DNA from: Candidatus Equinaster intestinalis
Lineage (GTDB): Bacteria > Bacillota_A > Clostridia > Oscillospirales > Acutalibacteraceae
Reading direction: 5' to 3'
DNA length: 12,788 bases
Assembly (NCBI GenBank): GCA_018065375.1
Contig: JAGHTJ010000089.1
Span: 1 to 12,788, forward strand
In this document: piece by piece, positions 6,224 through 12,788 of the stretch
Position numbering within the stretch: the stretch's first letter is position 1
Layout of the letters: each line of letters starts with the position of its first letter
Notes under the pieces: generated by a model
What the model was told of the DNA's origin: nothing
What the model saw: the letters and a program-made list of their open reading frames with translations, nothing else
The model's database searches: none
Made by a program: the position numbers and the translations under genes

Positions 6224-6236
6224 AAAGTAGTATAAT
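6208..6236 (+). promoter_or_regulatory. Sigma-A type promoter of the recJ-rel-dtd-hemZ operon
   Basis: TTGCAA (6208-6213) and a perfect TATAAT (6231-6236) are separated by 17 nt, the optimal spacing. The sequence upstream is AT-rich like an UP element. Transcription should start near 6243, giving a leader of about 25 nt. AAGGGGGAA at 6255-6263 is a strong ribosome binding site 4-8 nt before the recJ ATG at 6268. Confidence 0.8.
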
Positions 6237-6267
6237 AAACTGAATAAATATTATAAGGGGGAATATT

Positions 6268-8268
6268 ATGTCTTACAAAAAATGGATAATATCCGATGTT
6301 GATAAGTCTGCCGCCGCACGCCTTGCGGAGGAATGTGATGTTGACCCCCTTGTGGCTCTTATTGCCCGCTCAAGAGGATATACCGACCCTTACGAGCTTG
6401 AAGAGTTTTTATCCGATGACCCGATTTTTGCCGACCCTTATGAAATTCCCGATATTGGCGTGGCGGCTGAAATAATCAATGCAAAAATTGCCGAAAATGC
6501 AAAAATCTGCGTTTATGCTGATTATGACTGTGACGGTGTAACCTCTGCCGCCCTCCTTTACGGCTACCTTAAGAAAAGGGGAGCAGATGCTACATACTAT
6601 ATTCCCGACCGCTTCGGCGAAGGCTACGGAATGAGCAAATCGGTAATAGATAACCTCAAAAAAGACGGTGTAAGCCTTATTGTTACGGTGGATAACGGTA
6701 TAAGCTGTGTGGAGGAGATTAAATATGCGAATTCTCTTGGAATAACCACCGTTGTTACCGACCATCATCTTCCGCCCGATATTTTACCCGATGCGGCGGC
6801 AGTAGCCGACCCGCATCTTAAAGACAGCGGGGTTGATTTTCCCGATGTTTGCGGAGTATTTGTCGCATTCAAGCTTGTTTGCGCTCTCGAAAACCGTCAG
6901 CCCGAGGAAATCGTATACGAATATGCCGATTTGGTGGCGCTCGGCACGGTTGCCGATGTTATGCCACTTAAAAACGAAAACCGCGATATTGTAAAATGCG
7001 GTCTTAAAATGATAAACTCCTCCTGCCGTACGGGATTTCTCGCCCTTATCAACAGCGCGTCTCTTAAAAAAGGGGAGATAACCGCAGGTAAAATGGCATT
7101 CGGTATTGCGCCGCGAATAAATGCGGCGGGCAGAATGGGTAATGCCGCTTTGGCGGTTGAGCTTTTACTCGAAACCGATTTTATGAAGGCGAGCGAAAAG
7201 GCGGAGCAGCTTGATAAGCTGAATACCGAGAGGCAGAAAACCGAGCAGGAGATACTTGCGAGTGCAACTAAAATAATAGAGGAGCAACGGCTCGGATATG
7301 ACCGCGTAATAGTAGTTTGCGGCAAAAACTGGCATAAGGGCGTTGTGGGAATTGCCGCCGCGAGGATAGTTGAAAAATACGGCAGACCCGCCATTGTGCT
7401 GTCCGAGGACGAAAACGGCGAGGCTTCGGGCTCGGGCAGAAGTATAGAGGGCTTTTCCCTTTATGATGCCATAGCCTGCTGTAAAGATTATCTGATTCGC
7501 TTCGGCGGTCACGAAAACGCCGCGGGCGTAAAGCTTAAAACCGATGATATAGAAAAATTCAGAGAAAAAATCAATGCCTATGCCGCGAAAATGCCGGTGG
7601 CGGTACCTGCTCTTAAAATCGACTGTAAGCTGAACAGCGCAGGTCTTTCGATAGACCTTGCCGAGGCAATAAAGGTGCTCGAGCCGTTTGGTATGGGAAA
7701 TCCAACGCCGCTTTTTGCCCTTTGCTCAATGACGGTGGAGCGGATTATTTCTCTTTCGGCGAATAAGCATACGAAGCTTCTTGTATCCAAAAACGGCAGA
7801 AGTGTTGAGGCTATGGCTTTCGGGGTAAATCCCGAGGCGGTGCCATTTGCGGTGGGCGAAATGATAGACCTTGCCGTTACGGTAGATACAAACGAATATA
7901 TGGGCAGAAAAAATCTTTCGGTAGTAATTAAGGGCTGGCGAAAGAGCGATATAAATGAGGATAAATTCTTCGCTGAAATCGAAGCATATTCGGCATTTTG
8001 CAGAGGCGAAAAAACAAACTTTGAAGCCGTTACACGAAACGATGTTGCCGTAGCTTACCGTGCGGCGGATAAGCAAACGCCAGAATATGTAAGGCAAAAG
8101 CTTATAAATACATTGGGAGTTTTCAAAACAAACATTGCGATTGATGCTTTAACCGAGCTCGGATTGCTTTGTATCAGAAAAGAAAACGGAGTTGAGAAGC
8201 TTTTTAAGGTTGAGGGTATAACCGCCGACCTTGAAAATTCGGAAATATTAAAAGTATTAAAGGGGTGA
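6268..8268 (+). CDS. recJ: Single-stranded-DNA-specific exonuclease RecJ
   Basis: DHH-family 5'-3' exonuclease acting on single-stranded DNA in recombination and mismatch or base-excision repair; it needs Mn2+/Mg2+. The metal-binding motifs are in order: DYDCDG (85-90), VTVDNG (139-144), DHH (165-167) and LGTVADVMPL (225-234). APRINAAGRM (281-290) continues the core. The DHHA1 domain carries SGSGRS (387-392) and GGHENAAG (413-420). The following 250 residues hold the OB-like nucleic-acid-binding region and a divergent C-terminal part. At 666 aa it is longer than E. coli RecJ (577 aa) and shorter than Bacillus RecJ, normal for Bacillota. ATG 6268 is chosen for its strong Shine-Dalgarno. The end touches rel closely. 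In many Bacillota apt lies between recJ and rel; here it does not. Confidence 0.96.
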   Translation: MSYKKWIISDVDKSAAARLAEECDVDPLVALIARSRGYTDPYELEEFLSDDPIFADPYEIPDIGVAAEIINAKIAENAKICVYADYDCDGVTSAALLYGYLKKRGADATYYIPDRFGEGYGMSKSVIDNLKKDGVSLIVTVDNGISCVEEIKYANSLGITTVVTDHHLPPDILPDAAAVADPHLKDSGVDFPDVCGVFVAFKLVCALENRQPEEIVYEYADLVALGTVADVMPLKNENRDIVKCGLKMINSSCRTGFLALINSASLKKGEITAGKMAFGIAPRINAAGRMGNAALAVELLLETDFMKASEKAEQLDKLNTERQKTEQEILASATKIIEEQRLGYDRVIVVCGKNWHKGVVGIAAARIVEKYGRPAIVLSEDENGEASGSGRSIEGFSLYDAIACCKDYLIRFGGHENAAGVKLKTDDIEKFREKINAYAAKMPVAVPALKIDCKLNSAGLSIDLAEAIKVLEPFGMGNPTPLFALCSMTVERIISLSANKHTKLLVSKNGRSVEAMAFGVNPEAVPFAVGEMIDLAVTVDTNEYMGRKNLSVVIKGWRKSDINEDKFFAEIEAYSAFCRGEKTNFEAVTRNDVAVAYRAADKQTPEYVRQKLINTLGVFKTNIAIDALTELGLLCIRKENGVEKLFKVEGITADLENSEILKVLKG

Positions 8269-8273
8269 AAGAA

Positions 8274-10475
8274 GTGGACGCCGTTCATGAGCAGAATTAC
8301 GAGCAGCTTACACAGCTGATGAAAAAACAGGGCGGTCAGTATAATTATGAGCTGATACGCAAGGCATACGAGCTCTGCGTTGCCGCACACGAGGGACAAA
8401 TGCGCTTTTCCAACGAGGAGTTTTATATTCACCCACTCTCGGTTGCCAAGATAGTTGTAACACTCGGTATGGATAGCCAGTCGATAGCGGCGGCTTTACT
8501 TCACGATACCGTTGAGGATACGAGCGTTACTTTAGAGCAGATAGAAAAAGAGTTCGGTGGTCAGGTAAAGCAGCTTGTAGACGGTGTAACCAAGCTCGGT
8601 AAAATCAGCTTTACCACCAAGGAACAGCTGCAGGCCGAAAACATACGTAAAATGTTTATGGCAATGGCAAAGGATATAAGGGTTATCATTATAAAACTTG
8701 CCGACCGCCTGCATAATATGCGCACCATTGATGCTATGACCGATTATAAGCAGAGAGAAAAATCGGTTGAAACCCTCGAGCTTTATGCTCCTATTGCTCA
8801 TAGGCTCGGTATCAGGCAGATAAAGGAGGAGCTTGAGGATTTATCCATAAAGCACCTTGACCCGGTAGCCTATGCCGAAATAGAGGAGCTTTTAAAGATT
8901 AAAAAGGCACAGAGGGAGAGCATTCTCGAGAATATACAGAAAAAGATAGAAAACCGTCTTAAAGAGGTAATACCCAATGTGAATGTTGAAATTCACGCGA
9001 GGGTTAAATCCATACACGGAATTTACCGCAAAATGTATGTTCAGGGCAGAGATTTCGATGAAATTTACGATATTTACGCCCTGCGTATCATAACCGATAC
9101 GGTTACCGATTGTTATAATATTTTAGGTCTTATGCACGATTTGTTCCGCCCGATACCGGGTCGCTTCAAGGATTATATTTCGATGCCGAAGCCAAACCGT
9201 TATCAGTCGCTTCATACCACCGTTATCGGCAGGGAAGCCATACCCTTTGAAATACAGATACGAACTGCCGAAATGCACCGAACTGCCGAATACGGTATCG
9301 CGGCGCATTGGAAATATAAAGAGGGTATAACCGAAAATAATGAAAAAATGGAGGAACAGCTCGCCTGGGTTCGCCAGATTCTCGAAACCCAGACCGAAAC
9401 CTCCGATAATGATATTTTAAGCACCATCAAGGTTGATTTGGCGCAGGAGGACGTCTTCGGCGTAACGCCTAAAGGAGACGTTATAAACCTGCCGGCAGGC
9501 TCTACCGTTATCGACTTTGCTTTTGCAATACATTCCGCCGTAGGTACAAAAATGGTGGGTGCCAAGGTCAACGGTAAGATAGTGCCGATAAACCACGTAA
9601 TTACCACGGGCGAGGTTATAGATATACTTACCTCCAATCAGGACGGTAAGGGTCCCAACCGCGATTGGTTGAATATCGCCGTTACCAATCAGGCAAAATC
9701 GAAAATACGTGCATGGTTTAAAAAGGAAAAGCGTGCGGAGAATATAGAAAACGGTAAGGAAGAAATAGAAATCGAGTTCAGACGCAATTCGATTACTTTC
9801 AGCAGTGATGAGCAAAAAGAGGAGTTTATTACCGACCTTGCCGCAAAACAGCATTTTTCGAATGCCGAGGATTTCTATGCCGCAATCGGCTACGGCGGAA
9901 TAATACTTACACGAATTCTGCCGAGAATAAAGGACGATTACAATAAGCTTTACAAGAGCGTAAAAATCGAAAAGCCGGAGGAAATCGAGGTAAAACCCGT
10001 AAACCGCGGCAGGTCGTCTGACGGTGTTATAGTTGACGGACTTGATGATTGTCTTATCAAGTTTTCAAAATGCTGTGCGCCCCTTCCGGGCGATGAAATC
10101 ATCGGATTTATTACGCGCGGCAGAGGTGTTTCGATTCATAAAAGAGACTGCAATAATGTTCCGCGTGATATGGAAAACAACCCCGATGCGGGCAGATGGG
10201 TAAGCGCTCATTGGAGCGGCAATACAAAGCGTACCTCCTTTACTTCAACGCTTCGCATTATGGGAATTGACCGAGACGGTTTTCTTGCCGATGTTACGGT
10301 CACCCTTTTCAATATGCACATTTCTCTGCATAAGGTAAACGCTTTTGCTTCAAAAAGCGGCGATTCGGTGGTAGAGGTAACGGTAAGTGCGGAAAATCTC
10401 GAGCATTTGCGCAGTATAATAACCCACCTTGAAAAAATAAGGGGAGTTTTCAGCGTAGAAAGGTTGAATCAGTAA
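8274..10475 (+). CDS. rel: Bifunctional (p)ppGpp synthetase/hydrolase Rel
   Basis: RelA/SpoT-family long protein that makes (p)ppGpp from ATP and GTP/GDP during amino-acid starvation and also degrades it. Residues numbered from GTG 8274 (733 aa): HD hydrolase with IHPL (about 52-55), HDTVEDT (77-83) and ADRLHNMRT (143-151), all intact; synthetase with RFKD (297-300), the RxKD version found in bifunctional enzymes, plus YQSLHTT and EIQIRTAEMHRTAEYGIAAHW; TGS about 393-455; cysteines C593, C600, C601 and C626 of the zinc-finger-like domain; C-terminal ACT domain. Intact hydrolase residues argue for a bifunctional Rel rather than a synthetase-only RelA. GTG 8274 is preferred because AGGGGTG at 8261-8267 sits 6 nt before it; GTG 8265, overlapping the recJ stop by 4 nt, has no properly spaced site. 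Confidence 0.96.
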   Translation: MDAVHEQNYEQLTQLMKKQGGQYNYELIRKAYELCVAAHEGQMRFSNEEFYIHPLSVAKIVVTLGMDSQSIAAALLHDTVEDTSVTLEQIEKEFGGQVKQLVDGVTKLGKISFTTKEQLQAENIRKMFMAMAKDIRVIIIKLADRLHNMRTIDAMTDYKQREKSVETLELYAPIAHRLGIRQIKEELEDLSIKHLDPVAYAEIEELLKIKKAQRESILENIQKKIENRLKEVIPNVNVEIHARVKSIHGIYRKMYVQGRDFDEIYDIYALRIITDTVTDCYNILGLMHDLFRPIPGRFKDYISMPKPNRYQSLHTTVIGREAIPFEIQIRTAEMHRTAEYGIAAHWKYKEGITENNEKMEEQLAWVRQILETQTETSDNDILSTIKVDLAQEDVFGVTPKGDVINLPAGSTVIDFAFAIHSAVGTKMVGAKVNGKIVPINHVITTGEVIDILTSNQDGKGPNRDWLNIAVTNQAKSKIRAWFKKEKRAENIENGKEEIEIEFRRNSITFSSDEQKEEFITDLAAKQHFSNAEDFYAAIGYGGIILTRILPRIKDDYNKLYKSVKIEKPEEIEVKPVNRGRSSDGVIVDGLDDCLIKFSKCCAPLPGDEIIGFITRGRGVSIHKRDCNNVPRDMENNPDAGRWVSAHWSGNTKRTSFTSTLRIMGIDRDGFLADVTVTLFNMHISLHKVNAFASKSGDSVVEVTVSAENLEHLRSIITHLEKIRGVFSVERLNQ

Positions 10476-10942
10476 TGAAAGCGGTAATTCAAAGGGTAAC
10501 CGAAGCCTGCGTGACGGTTGACGGAAATATAAAAGGACAAATCGAGCAGGGCTTTCTTGTTTTGCTCGGCGTAAGCGAGGGCGATACCGAGGAAGAAAGC
10601 CGACTGCTTGCCAAAAAGGTAGCCAACCTGAGAATTTTCTGTGACAGCGAGGATAAAATGAATTTGTCCCTGCTCGATATTGGCGGGCAGGCGCTCGTAA
10701 TATCAAATTTCACGCTCTGTGCAGATACAAAAAAGGGCAACCGTCCCTCATTTATTCAGGCGGCAGAGCCCGAAACGGCGAACAGCCTTTATGAGCTTTT
10801 TTGCGATGAACTGGAGCTTAACGGTGTAAAAACTGTTGAAAAGGGAGAATTCGGTGCCGATATGAAGGTGAGCCTGCTTAATGACGGACCCATAACCGTA
10901 ATTCTGGATACCGATATTTGGAGGAAGAAAAATGGAATTTAA
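10475..10942 (+). CDS. dtd: D-aminoacyl-tRNA deacylase
   Basis: DTD homodimer that hydrolyses D-amino acids (and glycine) from mischarged tRNA, a chiral proofreading step. The 155-aa length is standard for the family. The N-terminus MKAVIQRVTEACVTVDG is typical. The first active-site motif is S77-N-F-T-L81, where most members have SQFTL. The Gly-cisPro motif that enforces L-substrate rejection is G138-P139 in NDGPITV. Its ATG shares a base with the rel stop (TAATG), so translation is coupled. Synteny with rel is widespread in Bacillota. The Gln78-to-Asn change is mild and I expect the enzyme to be active. Confidence 0.96.
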   Translation: MKAVIQRVTEACVTVDGNIKGQIEQGFLVLLGVSEGDTEEESRLLAKKVANLRIFCDSEDKMNLSLLDIGGQALVISNFTLCADTKKGNRPSFIQAAEPETANSLYELFCDELELNGVKTVEKGEFGADMKVSLLNDGPITVILDTDIWRKKNGI

Positions 10943-11567
10943 AACCCTCGTTTTAGGTTCAAATCAAACCAACTGCTATTTGCTGTGGGATAATAATTGT
11001 GCCGTGGTAATAGACCCCGCCGAGCCGGATTCCGAGCTTTTGCAGTTTTGTGAAAACAATAGGGATAAAAAATATAAATATATTTTGCTCACTCATTGCC
11101 ATTTTGACCATATCGGCGGTTTGATTGAGGCAAAAAGAGCCCTTGATGCGCCGATTTTAATAGGTGAAAACGAGAGCGAGGGCTTGCAGACAAGCGATAT
11201 AAACCTTTCGGGCAAATGGTGTGAAAGGGTTGTTACCGCACGACCTGACCGCACCCTTGCTGACGGTGAGGAAATCGACCTCGGCAACGAAAAAATTACC
11301 GTTATGGATACTCCCGGCCACACAAAGGGAAGCGTTTGCTATCTTTTAACCGACCGTATTTACAGCGGCGATACCCTTTTCAATTTGAGCGTAGGCAGAT
11401 ACGATTTGCCGACCTCGAGCGTAAGGGCGCTTCTCCGCTCCCTTAAAAAACTCGGTGCACTCGATTTCAATTATAAGATTTTTGCGGGGCACGGCGAGGA
11501 AACCACATTGTTCTACGAGAAAAAATACAACGAATTTTTCAGAAGGGTTTTAGATGAAATTAAGTAA
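10932..11567 (+). CDS. MBL-fold metallo-hydrolase (glyoxalase II-like, YqgX/GloC type)
   Basis: Metallo-beta-lactamase fold hydrolase of 211 aa. Metal ligands are in the expected order: H55-C-H57-F-D59-H60 (THCHFDHIGG), H130 in DTPGHTKGS, D147 in YSGDTLF, and H187 in AGHGEET. The length and motif spacing resemble the short glyoxalase II/GloC group that hydrolyses thioesters such as S-lactoylglutathione, but the C-terminal helical domain of classical GloB is missing, and glutathione is unusual in Clostridia. The substrate is therefore open. It overlaps dtd by 11 nt, with a strong GGAGG at 10920-10924 placed 7 nt before ATG 10932. The same MBL gene commonly lies between dtd and hemZ in Clostridia. 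Confidence 0.92.
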   Translation: MEFKTLVLGSNQTNCYLLWDNNCAVVIDPAEPDSELLQFCENNRDKKYKYILLTHCHFDHIGGLIEAKRALDAPILIGENESEGLQTSDINLSGKWCERVVTARPDRTLADGEEIDLGNEKITVMDTPGHTKGSVCYLLTDRIYSGDTLFNLSVGRYDLPTSSVRALLRSLKKLGALDFNYKIFAGHGEETTLFYEKKYNEFFRRVLDEIK

Positions 11568-12788
11568 TTTTTGCAACGAAAGGTACAATTACGAGCTCGA
11601 AAAGCTCTGCAGATTGTTTTTGCCCTTTGAAAAAATCGAGGTTATAAAAGAAGAAGCGGATGACGATATATGCGGCCTTGTTAAATGGGTAAACGGCAGG
11701 GAAGAAAAGCAGGCGAAAGCCCGGCTTTGCGCATACGGGAAAACGGCGGAATATACCGCCGAAATCGAAAATCCGCAGGATAAACGCGAAATAGAAACCA
11801 CCGTTTGTTTTGCACTTTATAAATGCTTCTGCGAAATTTTCGGATATAATATCGAATGGGGAATTCTTACGGGAATTCGTCCCGCCAAGCTGTTTTCTTC
11901 ACTTTGCGGTTCCTTGGGCGAAGAAAAGGCAATAAAATATTTTAAGGAAAAATTCGGCGTAAGCGATGAAAAAATCGAGCTTTGCACCGCCACGGCAAAG
12001 GGCGAAAGGGATATTATCGAAAAATCAACCCGCGATGCATTCAGCCTTTATATTTCAATTCCGTTTTGTCCGTCGCGGTGTTCTTACTGCTCCTTTGTGT
12101 CCCATGCTGTCGATAAGGCGCAGAAGCTTATTCCCGAATACCTCGAAAAGCTATCCGAGGAGCTTCGGATAACGGCGCAGATTGCCCGCAGAAACGGATT
12201 AACACTCAAAACAATCTATATAGGCGGCGGAACTCCCACAACCCTTTCGGCAACACAGCTTGATTTTTTACTTGAAACGGTAAAACTCAATTTCGATACC
12301 GAAAACCTGCTTGAATACACCCTCGAAGCGGGAGGACCGGATACCATAACCGAAGAAAAACTCCGGGTTATAAAGAAATACGGGATTACCCGAATCAGCG
12401 TAAATCCGCAAACGATGAACGATAATGTTTTGCAGGTGATAGGAAGAAAGCATACCGCAAAGCAGACCGAAGAAGCCTTTTTTACGGCACGTAAGGTCGG
12501 CTTTGATAATATAAATATGGACCTTATCGCAGGGCTCCCCGAGGATACCCCCGAGAGCTTTGCCAATACGCTCGATAGGGTTATAGAGCTTGACCCCGAA
12601 AGTGTAACGGTTCATTCTCTTTCAATGAAAAGGGCTTCTTTTCTTACCAAAAAAGGGGAACTCCCCGATAATAAAACCGGTGCAGATGCCGCGGCTATGG
12701 TTAGCACAGCCTACAATAAGTTGTCAAACGCCGGCATTTTGCCATATTATATGTATAGGCAAAGCAAAACCGTTGGAAATCTCGAAAA
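11554..12788 (+). CDS. hemZ: Radical SAM protein HemZ (coproporphyrinogen dehydrogenase-like), 3' partial
   Basis: Reading frame open from ATG 11554 to the window edge (411 codons plus 2 nt), so the 3' end is missing; HemZ proteins are usually near 490-500 aa. An N-terminal region of about 165 aa, including the HemZ-typical GILTGIRPAKLF, precedes the radical-SAM core. The 4Fe-4S motif is C172-xxx-C176-xx-C179 (SIPFCPSRCSYCSF), followed by YIGGGTPTTLS, which binds SAM, and YRQSKTVGNLE at the edge, also HemZ-like. The family is annotated as oxygen-independent coproporphyrinogen III oxidase, though its role in haem synthesis is uncertain in organisms lacking the rest of the pathway. The ATG lies 14 nt inside the MBL gene; GAAGGG at 11542-11547 is 6 nt upstream. 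Confidence 0.94.
   Translation, partial: MKLSNFCNERYNYELEKLCRLFLPFEKIEVIKEEADDDICGLVKWVNGREEKQAKARLCAYGKTAEYTAEIENPQDKREIETTVCFALYKCFCEIFGYNIEWGILTGIRPAKLFSSLCGSLGEEKAIKYFKEKFGVSDEKIELCTATAKGERDIIEKSTRDAFSLYISIPFCPSRCSYCSFVSHAVDKAQKLIPEYLEKLSEELRITAQIARRNGLTLKTIYIGGGTPTTLSATQLDFLLETVKLNFDTENLLEYTLEAGGPDTITEEKLRVIKKYGITRISVNPQTMNDNVLQVIGRKHTAKQTEEAFFTARKVGFDNINMDLIAGLPEDTPESFANTLDRVIELDPESVTVHSLSMKRASFLTKKGELPDNKTGADAAAMVSTAYNKLSNAGILPYYMYRQSKTVGNLE

Larger units (their letters stand above)
6164..6267 (+). other. Intergenic region between the PBP gene and recJ
   Basis: A 104-nt AT-rich gap, the longest in the window. It contains the recJ promoter and Shine-Dalgarno described separately. I see no terminator for the PBP gene: no GC-rich hairpin followed by T residues. 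Transcripts from upstream could therefore enter recJ. Confidence 0.7.

Noticed and set aside
6897..7394. 165-codon open frame on the minus strand inside recJ
   Set aside because: Low-complexity Ser/Ala-rich translation complementary to conserved RecJ motifs; a shadow frame.
8265..8273. rel start at GTG 8265 overlapping the recJ stop
   Set aside because: The purine run abuts this codon with no spacing, whereas GTG 8274 has AGGGGTG at a proper 6-nt distance. It remains a possible alternative.
9417..9854. 145-codon open frame on the minus strand inside rel
   Set aside because: Opposite the TGS and linker of rel, with no start context and no domain.
1..12788. CRISPR arrays, insertion sequences, tRNA genes, toxin-antitoxin or defence genes
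   Set aside because: No regularly spaced repeats, transposase motifs, cloverleaf sequences or defence domains were seen; coding density is near complete with recognisable core genes.

Overview
The window is a chromosomal housekeeping segment with every gene on the + strand. It most likely comes from an anaerobic low-to-mid GC Gram-positive of class Clostridia, plausibly an Oscillospiraceae/Ruminococcaceae relative. This rests on HemZ (a Bacillota family), on the gene order recJ-rel-dtd-MBL hydrolase-hemZ (a common Clostridia/Bacillota arrangement), on the ThyX-type thymidylate synthase, and on Gram-positive style promoters and strong G-rich Shine-Dalgarno sites. The species assignment is inference. 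I see no mobile element, CRISPR array, phage gene, tRNA or rRNA.

Region 1 (about 19-4551) reads as one operon: a promoter with extended -10, then thyX, tmk, a DJ-1/PfpI gene, mltG and a peptidase-U32 gene, closed by a strong intrinsic terminator. Spacing is tight: 3 to 10 nt gaps, and mltG overlaps the U32 gene. ThyX and Tmk catalyse consecutive steps (dUMP to dTMP to dTDP). MltG is a membrane lytic transglycosylase that ends growing glycan strands. The U32 gene looks like a TrhP (YrrN/YrrO)-type tRNA hydroxylation factor, a family that also sits next to mltG in Bacillus. It is interrupted by one in-frame TAA at 3888-3890, with the rest of the protein intact in the same frame.

Region 2 (4550-6163) holds a class B penicillin-binding protein with a TTG start. 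Its Shine-Dalgarno lies in the 3' arm of the terminator hairpin and its start codon in the terminator's T-tract, so the end of operon 1 and the start of this gene are physically merged.

Region 3 (6208-12788) begins with a near-consensus sigma-A promoter in a 104-nt gap. It continues as a translationally coupled operon: recJ, rel (bifunctional (p)ppGpp synthetase/hydrolase), dtd, an MBL-fold hydrolase and hemZ. hemZ runs off the right edge. The coding overlaps at the last three junctions are 1, 11 and 14 nt. The functions cover DNA repair, stringent response, tRNA proofreading and a radical-SAM enzyme.

I do not see a convincing undescribed multi-gene system. The points most worth following up are the broken U32 gene, the terminator/start overlap feeding the PBP gene, and several conserved-motif substitutions (Gly for Asp in the Tmk DR motif, KTA for KTG in the PBP).
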